Shown piece after piece: positions 24,799-33,116 of a stretch of 64,000 nt of DNA. Position numbers and translations under genes: made by a program. Location of the stretch: the NCBI RefSeq assembly GCF_000016425.1, contig NC_009380.1, positions 1,306,144 through 1,370,143 of the forward strand, read 5' to 3'. Source of the DNA: Salinispora tropica CNB-440 (GTDB lineage: Bacteria > Actinomycetota > Actinomycetes > Mycobacteriales > Micromonosporaceae). Each line of letters opens with the position of its first letter. The stretch's first letter is position 1. The notes under the pieces were generated by a model that was given only the letters and a program-made list of their open reading frames with translations, was not told the origin of the DNA and made no database searches.

Positions 24799-26043
24799 TC
24801 AGCGGAGCGGGCCGAGGCCCCGGGCGGCGAGGTAGCCCTCGTCGGTCGCCCGGTCTGGGGTGACGATCGCGGTGGGTTCGGTCTGACGGGCCTTCACCCA
24901 CTCCTGGTGGAATGCGCTCCCTGGTGCGATCTCCGCCCGCCGCGTGGGCTCCCGGAGCGGGTTGATCGGCGCCACCAGTGCTGGCCGAACCCGGGCCGCA
25001 GCATGGGCCGCGGTGTCGCGGGCGAACTCGGCCAGGGCGAGCGCGGCCGGCTTCGGTCGGTGGTCGACGGTGAACAGGCCCAGATCGTATTCCCGGTCCG
25101 GGAAGTCGGTGAGGCGACGATCGATGTCGTGCGATGCCCACCAGGTGACGCCCCACAGCGCCGGGTTGCCGGCCACCGTCGCCAGGGTGCGCGCGACGAA
25201 TTCGCCGGCCTGCTCCGCAGGTACGTCCGGTCGGGGCACCCCGACCTCCTGCAGCCACACCGGGCGGTTCGCGTCCGGGGCGCTCGAGGCGGCGAGCTCC
25301 AGCAGGTAGTCGGCGTGGGAGGTGGTGGCCGGACCGAGCGGCCCGTCGATGCGCGAGGTGCCGTTGAACACCCAGGAGTGCACCGTGGTCAGGTCGCCCA
25401 GCTCGACCGCCTCGGCGGGGTGGAAGGGGTGATCGGGGGCGTACCACGCGTCGTCGAAGACGGAGTGTAGGTGGAGCGCGTCGGGCGCTGCGGCGCGGAC
25501 CACATCGAGTAGCTCCGTCGCCCACTGGTGGGAGGCGGCGGGTGTCGTGGGGTTCGCGGGCCAGAGGTTGTTGACCTCGTTGCCGAGGGTGATGGCGAAG
25601 ACGTTGGGGCGCGTCGCGACCTCGGTGCTGATCCGCCGGACGTACTCACTGATGCCGTCGCGTGCAGTCCGGTCGGTGAAGATGCTGCTCTGGTGCCAGG
25701 TGAGTATCCAGGAGGGAAGGAAGTCGAAGCTGGACAGATGCCCCTGGAGCAGGTCGACCGCGACACCGAGATCGAACTCCGCCGCCACGTCGATCAACGT
25801 GAGCAGGTCGTCGATTGGTCGTTGACGCAGGAGCGCGCGGTTGGGTTGGATCCATGGCCATACCGGGAAGACGCGTACGTGGTCCAGGCCGATGCTCGCC
25901 AGGTCTTCGAGGTCGCGGCGGGCCGCGTCAGCCGAGAAGTCGAGCCAGCTGTAGAACCAGCCGTCGGACGGTACGTAGTTGGCGCCGAGGCGGAACCTTC
26001 GGGTGCTCTGCGTACGGGCATTAGTGATCAAAGGGTCCTCCAT
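24799..26043 (-). CDS. GH5-type glycoside hydrolase, probable GH5_18 beta-mannosidase
   Basis: 414 residues, no signal peptide, so intracellular. TIM-barrel clan A: acid/base N155-E156 in T-L-G-N-E-V-N-N, nucleophile E266 in V-W-L-Q-E-V-G. The start G-A-N-Y-V-P-S-D-G-W-F-Y-S-W-L-D-F and H-V-R-V-F-P-V-W-P-W-I-Q-P-N-R match, from memory, the GH5_18 group of actinobacteria that splits Man-beta-1,4-GlcNAc, the last product of N-glycan breakdown. This fits its neighbours (GH85, GH38, sugar importer). A LacI-type operator (26071-26082) sits 28 bases before the start. No strong ribosome site is visible. Endo-mannanase or cellulase activity is the alternative and is less likely for a cytoplasmic protein. 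Confidence 0.78.
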   Translation of the reverse strand: MEDPLITNARTQSTRRFRLGANYVPSDGWFYSWLDFSADAARRDLEDLASIGLDHVRVFPVWPWIQPNRALLRQRPIDDLLTLIDVAAEFDLGVAVDLLQGHLSSFDFLPSWILTWHQSSIFTDRTARDGISEYVRRISTEVATRPNVFAITLGNEVNNLWPANPTTPAASHQWATELLDVVRAAAPDALHLHSVFDDAWYAPDHPFHPAEAVELGDLTTVHSWVFNGTSRIDGPLGPATTSHADYLLELAASSAPDANRPVWLQEVGVPRPDVPAEQAGEFVARTLATVAGNPALWGVTWWASHDIDRRLTDFPDREYDLGLFTVDHRPKPAALALAEFARDTAAHAAARVRPALVAPINPLREPTRRAEIAPGSAFHQEWVKARQTEPTAIVTPDRATDEGYLAARGLGPLR

Positions 26044-26070
26044 GTGGATAGCCAGGCACAGATGGGATGC

Positions 26071-26082
26071 TAAACCGATTTA
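26071..26082. promoter_or_regulatory. LacI-family operator in front of the GH5 gene
   Basis: TAAACCGATTTA is a near-perfect palindrome around a central CG, typical of LacI-family sites, in the 72-base gap between the GH5 start (26043) and the LacI stop. It matches the site at 27229-27240 in ten of twelve positions. Confidence 0.72.
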
Positions 26083-26115
26083 TCGACGCCCGAGCATCTG
26101 CGCGGTCCGCGAGTA

Positions 26116-27135
26116 CTAGTTGCGGGTCGGTGAGGTGCTCTCCCGCGCGATCAGCCGCGGCGTCTCGGTCTTGTGGTTCTTCGTCTTCGTGGGATCGGCC
26201 AGGACCGCCATCATGGCCTGGGCGGCCTGCACGCCGAACCGGTAGGTGTCGCGGGACAGCGCGGTGAGGGAGGGGTGGGTGAGCTGGGCCAACACCGAGT
26301 CGTCGAAGGAGATGATCGACAGCTCGTGTGGGACGGCGACCCCCATTTCCAGCGCGACGCCCAGCCCGGCGACCGCCATCAGGTCGCTGTCGAAAATGAT
26401 CGCCGATGGGCGGTTGGCCCCGGCAAGCAGCTTGCGGGTCGCCGCCGCGCCCTGGGCGTCGCTGAAATCGGTGTGCAATGACCGGGCGCGGGGCAGCGTC
26501 AGCCGGGTGGCGGCGTCGCGCAGTGCGCGGGAGCGGCGCTGGGTGTGTTGGAACTCGGGCAGCCCCGACACGTGGGCGATCCGGGTGTGGCCGAGTACGG
26601 CGAGGTACTCCACCGCCGAGAGCATCGCCGTCCGGTCGTCGGCCCAGACCGAGGAGACGCGCCCGTGCCGGCCCGGCCCGCCGACCACCACGGCCGGGAT
26701 CCCGAGTTGCTCCACGACGGCGATGCGTGGGTCACGAACCTTCAGGTCGATCAGCACCAGGCCGTCGACCCGGCGTTCGGAGACCCAGCGCCGGTAGATC
26801 TCGATCTCTGCCTGGGTGTCCTCGACGATCATCAGGTGCAGCGCGATCGACTGACTGGAGAACTCCGCCTGCAGGCCGGAGAGCAGGCGAGCGAAGAAGG
26901 GCTCCACCCCAAGGGTGCGGGCAGGGCGCGCGATCACCAGCCCGACGGCGTCGGCTCGGGCGCCGCCGAGGGCCCGCGCCGCACTGTGCGGACGCCAGTT
27001 GATTTCTTCGGCCACGCGGAGGATGCGCGCCCGGGTGGCCGCGCTGACGCCGGGCCGGCCGTTGAGCGCGAACGAGACGGCGCCCTTGGAGACCCCGGCC
27101 CGCCGGGCGATGTCGGCGATTGTCGGTCGCTGCAT
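26116..27135 (-). CDS. LacI-family transcriptional regulator of the glycan locus
   Basis: 339 residues. The N-terminal helix-turn-helix reads T-I-A-D-I-A-R-R-A-G-V-S-K-G-A-V-S-F-A-L-N-G-R-P-G-V, followed by the hinge helix and a periplasmic-binding-protein-like sensor domain. The ATG at 27135 follows GGAGGGAGA; the frame is open to 27228 but only across the operator region. It lies between the divergent importer operon and the downstream GH5 gene. The two 12-base palindromes on either side make it the likely repressor of both. The inducer is probably an imported oligosaccharide or its breakdown product. Confidence 0.9.
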   Translation of the reverse strand: MQRPTIADIARRAGVSKGAVSFALNGRPGVSAATRARILRVAEEINWRPHSAARALGGARADAVGLVIARPARTLGVEPFFARLLSGLQAEFSSQSIALHLMIVEDTQAEIEIYRRWVSERRVDGLVLIDLKVRDPRIAVVEQLGIPAVVVGGPGRHGRVSSVWADDRTAMLSAVEYLAVLGHTRIAHVSGLPEFQHTQRRSRALRDAATRLTLPRARSLHTDFSDAQGAAATRKLLAGANRPSAIIFDSDLMAVAGLGVALEMGVAVPHELSIISFDDSVLAQLTHPSLTALSRDTYRFGVQAAQAMMAVLADPTKTKNHKTETPRLIARESTSPTRN

Positions 27136-27228
27136 CTGGCGATGCTCTCCCTCCACGCGGCTACCGAGAAGCGACGGTCGGTAGCCGCTCTTGACACGTG
27201 ATTCTAACCGGGGGGATAGTCCGTTCAC

Positions 27229-27240
27229 TAGACCGGTTTA
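27229..27240. promoter_or_regulatory. LacI-family operator in front of the importer operon
   Basis: TAGACCGGTTTA, symmetric around CCGG, lies 88 bases before the binding-protein gene and 94 bases before the divergent LacI start. A partial half-site (CTAACCGG, 27204-27211) is nearby. With 26071-26082 it defines a small regulon. Confidence 0.72.
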
Positions 27241-27327
27241 TCATTGCCGGCGGATCGCCTGTGAGCACCGGACACGCCCGATCCGACGGGGGTAGCCGGC
27301 TGACCAAAGTTAGGGGCGGAGAGAGAG

Positions 27328-28608
27328 ATGCGAACACGTTTGGCCGGGCTTGCCCTGTCGTCGGCCGTGTTGACAGCGCTCGCGGGATGCGGGCTGTCCG
27401 GCACGGACTCCAGTGACGACCAGGTCGATATCACCGGCGAGATCAAAGGCACCGTGACCCTGCAGACCTGGGCCCTGAAGCCCAAGTTCACCGACTACAT
27501 GCAGGGTGTGATCGACGGCTTTGAGGAGAAGTACCCGGGGACGACCGTCAAGTGGCTGGACCAGCCCGGTGACGGTTACTCGGAGAAGGTGCTCAGCCAG
27601 GCGGCCAGCAATGAGCTGCCCGACGTGACGAATCTCCCACCGGACTTCGCCCTGCCCCTCGCCGAGCAGGGGCTGTTGCTCGACGTCGACCAGGCTGACG
27701 ACAAGCTCCGTGAGGAGTACGTCGAGGGCGCCATCGGCTCCTACGAGTTCGCCGGTCTGACCGGGGTCTTCGGCTACCCGTGGTACCTGAACACCGACGT
27801 GAACTTCTGGAACACGGAGCTGCTGGCCAAGTACGGCCTGGACGCGGACAACCTGCCGACCACGATGGAGGAGATGGTCGCCCAGGCCCGGATCGTCAAG
27901 GAGAAGTCCGGCGGCGCGGTGCACCTGATGAGCCGCAAGCCCGGCGTCGAGGACCTTACCCAGGCCGGCGTCGACATCATCTCGGAGGACGGCACGGAGT
28001 TCGTCTTCAACACCCCCGAGGCCGTGGCGGTTCTGGACCTGTACCGGGACGCGTTCGCCGAGGGGCTCCTGCCCCGCAACGTGCTCACCGACGCATACCT
28101 CGGCAACATGGACCTGTTCAAGAAGCAGCAGGTCGCCTGGACCACCGGTGGCGGTAACTCGATCACCGACATCGCGGTCGACAACCCGTCGCTGGCCGAG
28201 AAGGTCATCGCGTCGCCGTCGATCGGTACCCCGTCGCTGTACACCCAGGGGGTATCAGTGGCGAAGAACAGTGACAACCTGCCCGCGGCCGTTGCCCTCG
28301 CCCGGTGGGTGACCAACGCGGAGAACCAGGCAGCCTTCGCCGAGGTCGTCCCCGGCATCTTCCCGAGTACAGTTGCCTCGGCAGAGGATCCGCAGTTCAG
28401 CCAGAGCGACGGCAGCAACGTCGGGGAAGCGAAGAAGATCGCCTTCACCTCGCTGGCGGACGCGGAGTTGTTGAAGCCAGTCATCGTCGACCAGGCGATG
28501 GACGACTTCATCAAGCAGCAGTTCTCCCTGGCGATCAGCGGGGAGATCACCTCGCAGCAGGCGCTGGACAAGGCAGTCGAAAAGTGCAACGAACTGCTCA
28601 ACGACTGA
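27328..28608 (+). CDS. ABC transporter sugar-binding lipoprotein (extracellular family 1)
   Basis: 426 residues. The lipoprotein signal peptide ends in the lipobox L-T-A-L-A-G-C (Cys 21), so the mature protein is held on the outer face of the membrane. The rest is a type 1 solute-binding protein (T-L-Q-T-W-A ... Y-P-G-T-T-V-K-W; Y-P-W-Y-L-N-T-D). It would capture the oligosaccharide released by the GH85 enzyme and hand it to the two permeases that follow. GGAGAGAGAG precedes the ATG. A strong hairpin after the stop would favour higher expression of this gene than of the permeases. Confidence 0.9.
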   Translation: MRTRLAGLALSSAVLTALAGCGLSGTDSSDDQVDITGEIKGTVTLQTWALKPKFTDYMQGVIDGFEEKYPGTTVKWLDQPGDGYSEKVLSQAASNELPDVTNLPPDFALPLAEQGLLLDVDQADDKLREEYVEGAIGSYEFAGLTGVFGYPWYLNTDVNFWNTELLAKYGLDADNLPTTMEEMVAQARIVKEKSGGAVHLMSRKPGVEDLTQAGVDIISEDGTEFVFNTPEAVAVLDLYRDAFAEGLLPRNVLTDAYLGNMDLFKKQQVAWTTGGGNSITDIAVDNPSLAEKVIASPSIGTPSLYTQGVSVAKNSDNLPAAVALARWVTNAENQAAFAEVVPGIFPSTVASAEDPQFSQSDGSNVGEAKKIAFTSLADAELLKPVIVDQAMDDFIKQQFSLAISGEITSQQALDKAVEKCNELLND

Positions 28609-28641
28609 TCGGTCGAGGCCGGCCGCTCCCTCGTTGACCAG

Positions 28642-28680
28642 CGGTGCTCGGCCGGACCGAAGCCGGCCGGCCGAGCACCG
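28642..28680 (+). terminator. Attenuator-type hairpin between binding protein and permease genes
   Basis: Perfect 14-base arms (28642-28655 and 28667-28680) with an 11-base loop lie in the 170-base gap. Such hairpins commonly cut or stabilise the message so the binding protein is made in excess over the permeases. That role is inferred from position. Confidence 0.65.
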
Positions 28681-28778
28681 GCGCCGCCCCATGCCACGGC
28701 GCCACCACCTGCCGTCACCTGTCGTTGCGCGACTCACCGCATCGCCACGCCACCCACCGGAGAGCAGAGCGGGACGTA

Positions 28779-29651
28779 ATGAAAACTCAGCGTTGGTTCA
28801 CCCCCTGGTTGTTGCTCGCGCCCGCGGCCGTCTGGCTGCTGGTGTTCAACCTCTGGCCAGCGATCAACACCGTGGTCCTCGCGTTCACCAACGCCAAGCC
28901 ACTCGGCGGTGGAAGCTTCACTGGCCTGGCCAACTTCGAGCGCATGCTCAACGACGAGCAACTCGTCTATGCGCTGGTGAACAGCATCGTTTACATGCTG
29001 GTCTGCCTACCCCTGCTGCTCTTTCTGCCGCTGCTGCTCGCGGTGCTGCTCGAGAAGAAGCTGCCCGGTATCACGTTCTTTCGTACCGCCTTCTACACCC
29101 CGGTGATCGCCTCCGCGGTGGTCGTGGCGCTGATCTGGACCTGGTTGCTGGAGGACCGCGGCCTCGTCAACGGTCTGGCCCAACAGCTCGGCTTCATCAC
29201 CGAACCGTTGCCCTTCCTCAGCGGGCGTTGGCTGCTGCTGTTCAGCGCGATCAGCCTCACCGTCTGGAAGGGGCTCGGTTACTACATGATCATCTATCTG
29301 TCGGCTCTGGGGAACGTCTCGCGCCAGCTGCACGAGGCGGCCGCGGTTGACGGCGCCGGTCCGATCCGCCGGTTCTGGTCGGTCACCGTGCCCGGTGTGC
29401 GCACCACGATGTTGCTGGTCAGTGTCCTGGTCACCGTCTCCGCACTGCGGGTCTTCACCGAGTTGTTCGTCCTCACCAACGGCACCGGTGGCCCCGGCGG
29501 CCGGACCATGTCCCTGGTCATGCTCATCCAGATGTACAGCCGGGGCTTCACCGGGCACCTCGGCTACGCCTCGGCGCTCAGCCTGTTGTTGTTCGTGATC
29601 ACTGTCGGCCCCATGCTTCTCCTCCTGCGCCTGAACCGGAAGGCGGCCTAG
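28779..29651 (+). CDS. ABC sugar transporter permease, MalF-like
   Basis: 290 residues with about six membrane segments. The cytoplasmic EAA loop, which docks the ATPase, reads E-A-A-A-V-D-G-A-G-P-I-R-R-F-W-S-V-T-V-P. The ATG at 28779 (M-K-T-Q-R-W-F) follows GCGGGACGTA; the frame is open from 28644 but that stretch includes the hairpin. Together with the next gene it forms the membrane channel of a CUT1-family importer. No ATPase gene is linked. Confidence 0.9.
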   Translation: MKTQRWFTPWLLLAPAAVWLLVFNLWPAINTVVLAFTNAKPLGGGSFTGLANFERMLNDEQLVYALVNSIVYMLVCLPLLLFLPLLLAVLLEKKLPGITFFRTAFYTPVIASAVVVALIWTWLLEDRGLVNGLAQQLGFITEPLPFLSGRWLLLFSAISLTVWKGLGYYMIIYLSALGNVSRQLHEAAAVDGAGPIRRFWSVTVPGVRTTMLLVSVLVTVSALRVFTELFVLTNGTGGPGGRTMSLVMLIQMYSRGFTGHLGYASALSLLLFVITVGPMLLLLRLNRKAA

Positions 29652-29653
29652 CC

Positions 29654-30568
29654 ATGACCCAGCTCAGCACCCCTCCCGCCGGCGCTCCGGCGAAGACGCC
29701 GGCCTCCTCGCCGAGGCGACGGCGTCGGGGCTCGGGCTTCGGCACCATGCGGCGGCGCGAGAAGCTGCTCCGGTACGGGTTGCTGCTGCTGGCGCTGGTG
29801 GTAACCATCGGGCCGTTCGTGTGGCAGCTGTCCACCTCCCTCAAAGGCGCCGGCGAGAATATCTACACCACGACCCCGCAGTTCATTCCCTCCAATCCGA
29901 CGTTCGACAACTACCTGCGGGTGGCCGACACGATCCCCGTCTGGTCGTACGCGAAGAACTCGTTGATCGTGGCGGCAATGGCGGTCGTCGGTAACGCCGT
30001 GGGCGCGACTCTGGCCGGGTTCGCCCTCGCCAAGCTGCACTTTCGGGGTCGGACGCTGTTTCTCGCGCTGGTGCTCGGCACCCTGGTGCTGCCCGGCGAG
30101 GTGACGATCGTCTCGCAGTACGTGACGGTCCGCAGCCTCGGTCTGGCCGACACGTTGGTCGGTGTGGCGCTGCCCACCGCCGTCGCCATGTTGAACGTGC
30201 TGTTGATGCGCGCGGCGTTCATGGCGATCCCCGACGAGATGGACGAGGCAGCGGTGATCGACGGTGCGACGGCGTGGCAACGGCTGATCCATGTCGGGCT
30301 ACCCAACGTTCGGGGCATGCTCAGCGTCATCACGATCTTCGCGTTCATCGGCGCGTGGGACGACTTCCTCTGGCCACTGATCGTGTTGACCGACCCGAAG
30401 AACTACACCCTCACCGTCGGCCTGCAATACCTCAGCGGGGCCTTTACCGCGAACCCGCGGGTCATCGCGGCCGGCACGATGATCGCGTTCATTCCGATCG
30501 TCATTGTCTTCGCGACACTGCAACGGTTCTTCTTCCGCGGTGTCGAGGAGGGCGCGATCAAGGGGTAA
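29654..30568 (+). CDS. ABC sugar transporter permease, MalG-like
   Basis: 304 residues with six membrane segments. The EAA loop reads E-A-A-V-I-D-G-A-T-A-W-Q-R-L-I-H-V-G-L-P. A basic, proline-rich cytoplasmic N-terminus precedes the first helix. It begins two bases after the stop of the other permease gene, so the two are translationally coupled. It completes a CUT1 importer that would need a shared MsiK-type ATPase encoded elsewhere. Confidence 0.9.
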   Translation: MTQLSTPPAGAPAKTPASSPRRRRRGSGFGTMRRREKLLRYGLLLLALVVTIGPFVWQLSTSLKGAGENIYTTTPQFIPSNPTFDNYLRVADTIPVWSYAKNSLIVAAMAVVGNAVGATLAGFALAKLHFRGRTLFLALVLGTLVLPGEVTIVSQYVTVRSLGLADTLVGVALPTAVAMLNVLLMRAAFMAIPDEMDEAAVIDGATAWQRLIHVGLPNVRGMLSVITIFAFIGAWDDFLWPLIVLTDPKNYTLTVGLQYLSGAFTANPRVIAAGTMIAFIPIVIVFATLQRFFFRGVEEGAIKG

Positions 30569-30574
30569 CCCCTG

Positions 30575-30608
30575 CCCCACCCCCCACCCACCCCCACCCA
30601 CCCCCACC
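30575..30608 (+). repeat. C-rich tandem tract, G-quadruplex candidate on the minus strand
   Basis: A 10-base unit CCCCCACCCA is repeated nearly three times between the permease stop and the GH85 ribosome site. The opposite (template) strand carries seven runs of three or more guanines separated by one base, an ideal quadruplex pattern. It could slow transcription or mark a processing point between importer and hydrolase genes. This is inference from sequence only. Confidence 0.7.
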
Positions 30609-30617
30609 GGAGGTGAT
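30609..30617 (+). promoter_or_regulatory. Full-length Shine-Dalgarno of the GH85 gene
   Basis: GGAGGTGAT is a nine-base perfect complement of the 16S rRNA tail, five bases before the ATG at 30623. Few genes in this window have such a complete site, suggesting strong translation. Confidence 0.8.
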
Positions 30618-30622
30618 CCAGG

Positions 30623-33046
30623 ATGCGACGCCTGCTCCTGTCCCTGCTGGCCGGTGCCACAGTCGTGGCCGGCAGCACCCTCACCGCGGCTCCCACCGTG
30701 GCGGCCGCCACCGAAGCGGTCGACGGCAGCCAGCCGTACGCCTCGTACTGGTTCCCGGACGAACTCCTCGACTGGGATCCGGAGGCGGATCCCGACGCCC
30801 GCTTCAACCGGTCCATGGTTCCGCTCCAGCCCCGGGCCACCGATCCCGCGCTGAAGGCCAACCCGAACGCGCGAGCGGGCGAGGGTCGAGTGGCGTCGCT
30901 GGTGTCGTTCGCACCGACGTCCGACAACCCGTCGCAGGGCTCACTCGACGAGGACTACTACGCCTTTGGCCACTGGCAGTACATCGACACCCTGGTGTTC
31001 TGGGGCGGATCGGCCGTCGAGGGCCTGATTCTCGCGCCGAACCCGACCGTCATCGACGCCGCGCACCGCAACGGCGTCAAGGTGTACGGCACGGTCTTCT
31101 TCCCGCCGGTCGCCTACGGCGGCAAGCTCGAATGGGTGCACGACTTCGTGCGTAAGTCGGGCTCGACCTATCCGGTCGCCGACAAGCTCGCGGAGGTTGC
31201 CCAGTACTACGGCTTCGAAGGGTGGTTCATCAACCAGGAGACGACGGGCGGCGACGCCGCCCTCGCCACCGAACTCCGCAACCTGATGACCTACGGCCGG
31301 AACAAGGGCGTGGAGTTCATGTGGTATGACGCCATGACCGAATCCGGCGCCATCTCTTGGCAGAACGCGCTCACCACCGCCAACGACTCGTTCCTGGGCG
31401 GCCCGACGCCGGTGTCGGACTCGATGTTTCTCAACTTCTGGTGGTCCACCGGCGGCCTGGCCTCGTCCCGGGACCGCGCCGAGTCGCTCGGGCGGAGCGG
31501 GTACGACCTGTACTCCGGCATCGACACCGAGGCCAACGGCTACCAGACCAACGTCAACTGGGACGCACTGTTCCCCGCCGGTGAGTCGCACGTGACCTCC
31601 CTGGGCATCTACCGCCCGGAGTGGACCTGGACGTCGTCGAGCGGGCCGGCCGACTTCCGGGCCCGCGACTCCCGCTACTGGGTCGGCGCGAACGGCGATC
31701 CGTCGAACACCACGACCTCCTCGCCCTGGAAAGGGCTCGCCACCTACGTCGCCGAGTCCACGCCGGTGACCCAGAAGCCGTTTGTGACCAGCTTCAACGC
31801 CGGGCAGGGTTCGGCATACCACGTCGCCGGGAAGCAGGTGCGCACCGGCGGCTGGAACAACCTGTCGATGCAGGACGTGCCGCCGACCTACCAGTGGGTG
31901 GTCTCCTCGACCGGCACGAAGCTGACGCCGTCGCTCGACTTCACCGATGCCTACGAGGGCGGCTCGACGCTGCGGCTCAACGGCAGGCTGGACGCGGCGA
32001 ACACCGTGCGCCTCTACCAGACCGACCTGCCGGTCGCCGCGGACACCAAGCTGTCGACGGTCGTCAAGACCCCGGCCGCCGGTGCGACCCACCTGAGCGT
32101 GGCGGTGGCCTTCACCGACGCCCCGAACACCTTCACCACTCTCGACCTCGGGTCGACCTCCGGCACCGGTTGGGAGCGTCGCGTTCTCGACCTGTCGGCG
32201 TACGCCGGTAAGACCATCGCCCAGATCGGGCTGCGGGCGTCGGCGTCGGCCGTCGTCCCGTCCTACGACATCAAGGTTGGCCAGCTCGCCGTGTACGACG
32301 GGGCCGTGGACACCGCTGCCGCACCGACTGGTCTGACCGTCCTGGGCAGCACCGACGTCTCGGCGACCCGCAAGACGCTGAGGTTGGGCTGGACCCCGTC
32401 GGCCAGCGGATCGGTGCACCACTACGACGTGTTCCGCCGCAACCCGGACGGTAGCCGTACCCACCTGGGCGCCACGCCGAACGACGTGTACTTCGTGCCG
32501 CAGCTCGACCGGGTCGGCGCCGAGACCAGCGCGGTCATCGAGGTCGAGGCGGTGTCGACCGAGTACGGCCGCTCCACCGCGGCGACCACGACCGTCACCT
32601 GGTCCGGCACGCCGCCGACCACGACCAACCTGGCGCTCGACCGGCCGGCGACGGCGTCCGGGCAGTGCACCGCCGCCGAAGGACCCGCCAAAGCCGTCAA
32701 CGGCAGTGTCTCCGGCGGGAACAGCGACAAGTGGTGCACGACGACCGCCGACCAGTGGCTCGAGGTTGATCTGGGCTCGGTCCGTTCCCTCGACCGGTTC
32801 GTCGTCGCACACGCCGCCGCGGGCGGCGAGTCCGCCTCGTGGAACACCCGCGACTTCACCATCGAAGTACGCTCCGCGGCCTCGGACCCGTGGACCACGG
32901 CCGTCACCGTCACCGACAACACCGCCGAGCTGACAACACACTCAGTGAACGTCAGCGCACGGTACGTGCGGCTGGTTGTCGACACCCCGACCCAGGACGG
33001 CGACCCCGCCACCCGCATATACGAGTTCGAGGCCTGGGGCGAGTAG
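30623..33046 (+). CDS. Secreted endo-beta-N-acetylglucosaminidase, GH85, with C-terminal F5/8-type module
   Basis: 807 residues. A signal peptide (M-R-R-L-L-L-S-L-L-A-G-A-T-V-V-A-G ... V-A-A-A) is followed by the GH85 barrel (about 45-370). Residues N204 and E206 in W-F-I-N-Q-E-T are the family's substrate-assisted catalytic pair, and F-M-W-Y-D-A-M-T and F-L-N-F-W-W are further GH85 landmarks. A beta-sandwich (about 390-560), an Fn3-like stretch (about 565-665) and a discoidin/F5/8 C domain (about 670-807), probably sugar-binding, complete the protein. The enzyme cuts the chitobiose core of N-glycans between the two GlcNAc residues. There is no wall anchor, so it is probably released. It sits directly after the importer genes and before the GH38 gene. 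Confidence 0.9.
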   Translation: MRRLLLSLLAGATVVAGSTLTAAPTVAAATEAVDGSQPYASYWFPDELLDWDPEADPDARFNRSMVPLQPRATDPALKANPNARAGEGRVASLVSFAPTSDNPSQGSLDEDYYAFGHWQYIDTLVFWGGSAVEGLILAPNPTVIDAAHRNGVKVYGTVFFPPVAYGGKLEWVHDFVRKSGSTYPVADKLAEVAQYYGFEGWFINQETTGGDAALATELRNLMTYGRNKGVEFMWYDAMTESGAISWQNALTTANDSFLGGPTPVSDSMFLNFWWSTGGLASSRDRAESLGRSGYDLYSGIDTEANGYQTNVNWDALFPAGESHVTSLGIYRPEWTWTSSSGPADFRARDSRYWVGANGDPSNTTTSSPWKGLATYVAESTPVTQKPFVTSFNAGQGSAYHVAGKQVRTGGWNNLSMQDVPPTYQWVVSSTGTKLTPSLDFTDAYEGGSTLRLNGRLDAANTVRLYQTDLPVAADTKLSTVVKTPAAGATHLSVAVAFTDAPNTFTTLDLGSTSGTGWERRVLDLSAYAGKTIAQIGLRASASAVVPSYDIKVGQLAVYDGAVDTAAAPTGLTVLGSTDVSATRKTLRLGWTPSASGSVHHYDVFRRNPDGSRTHLGATPNDVYFVPQLDRVGAETSAVIEVEAVSTEYGRSTAATTTVTWSGTPPTTTNLALDRPATASGQCTAAEGPAKAVNGSVSGGNSDKWCTTTADQWLEVDLGSVRSLDRFVVAHAAAGGESASWNTRDFTIEVRSAASDPWTTAVTVTDNTAELTTHSVNVSARYVRLVVDTPTQDGDPATRIYEFEAWGE

Positions 33047-33116
33047 TCTTCCCCACCCTGCCACCAACGTGAGCCTGTTCGCGCTGGTGGGAGTATCAAC
33101 AAGAAAGGATGACCCC

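Noticed and set aside
30941..32941. 666-residue minus-strand reading frame opposite the GH85 gene
   Set aside because: Composition is the usual antisense image of a high-GC gene; the plus strand has signal peptide, catalytic motif and domain homology.
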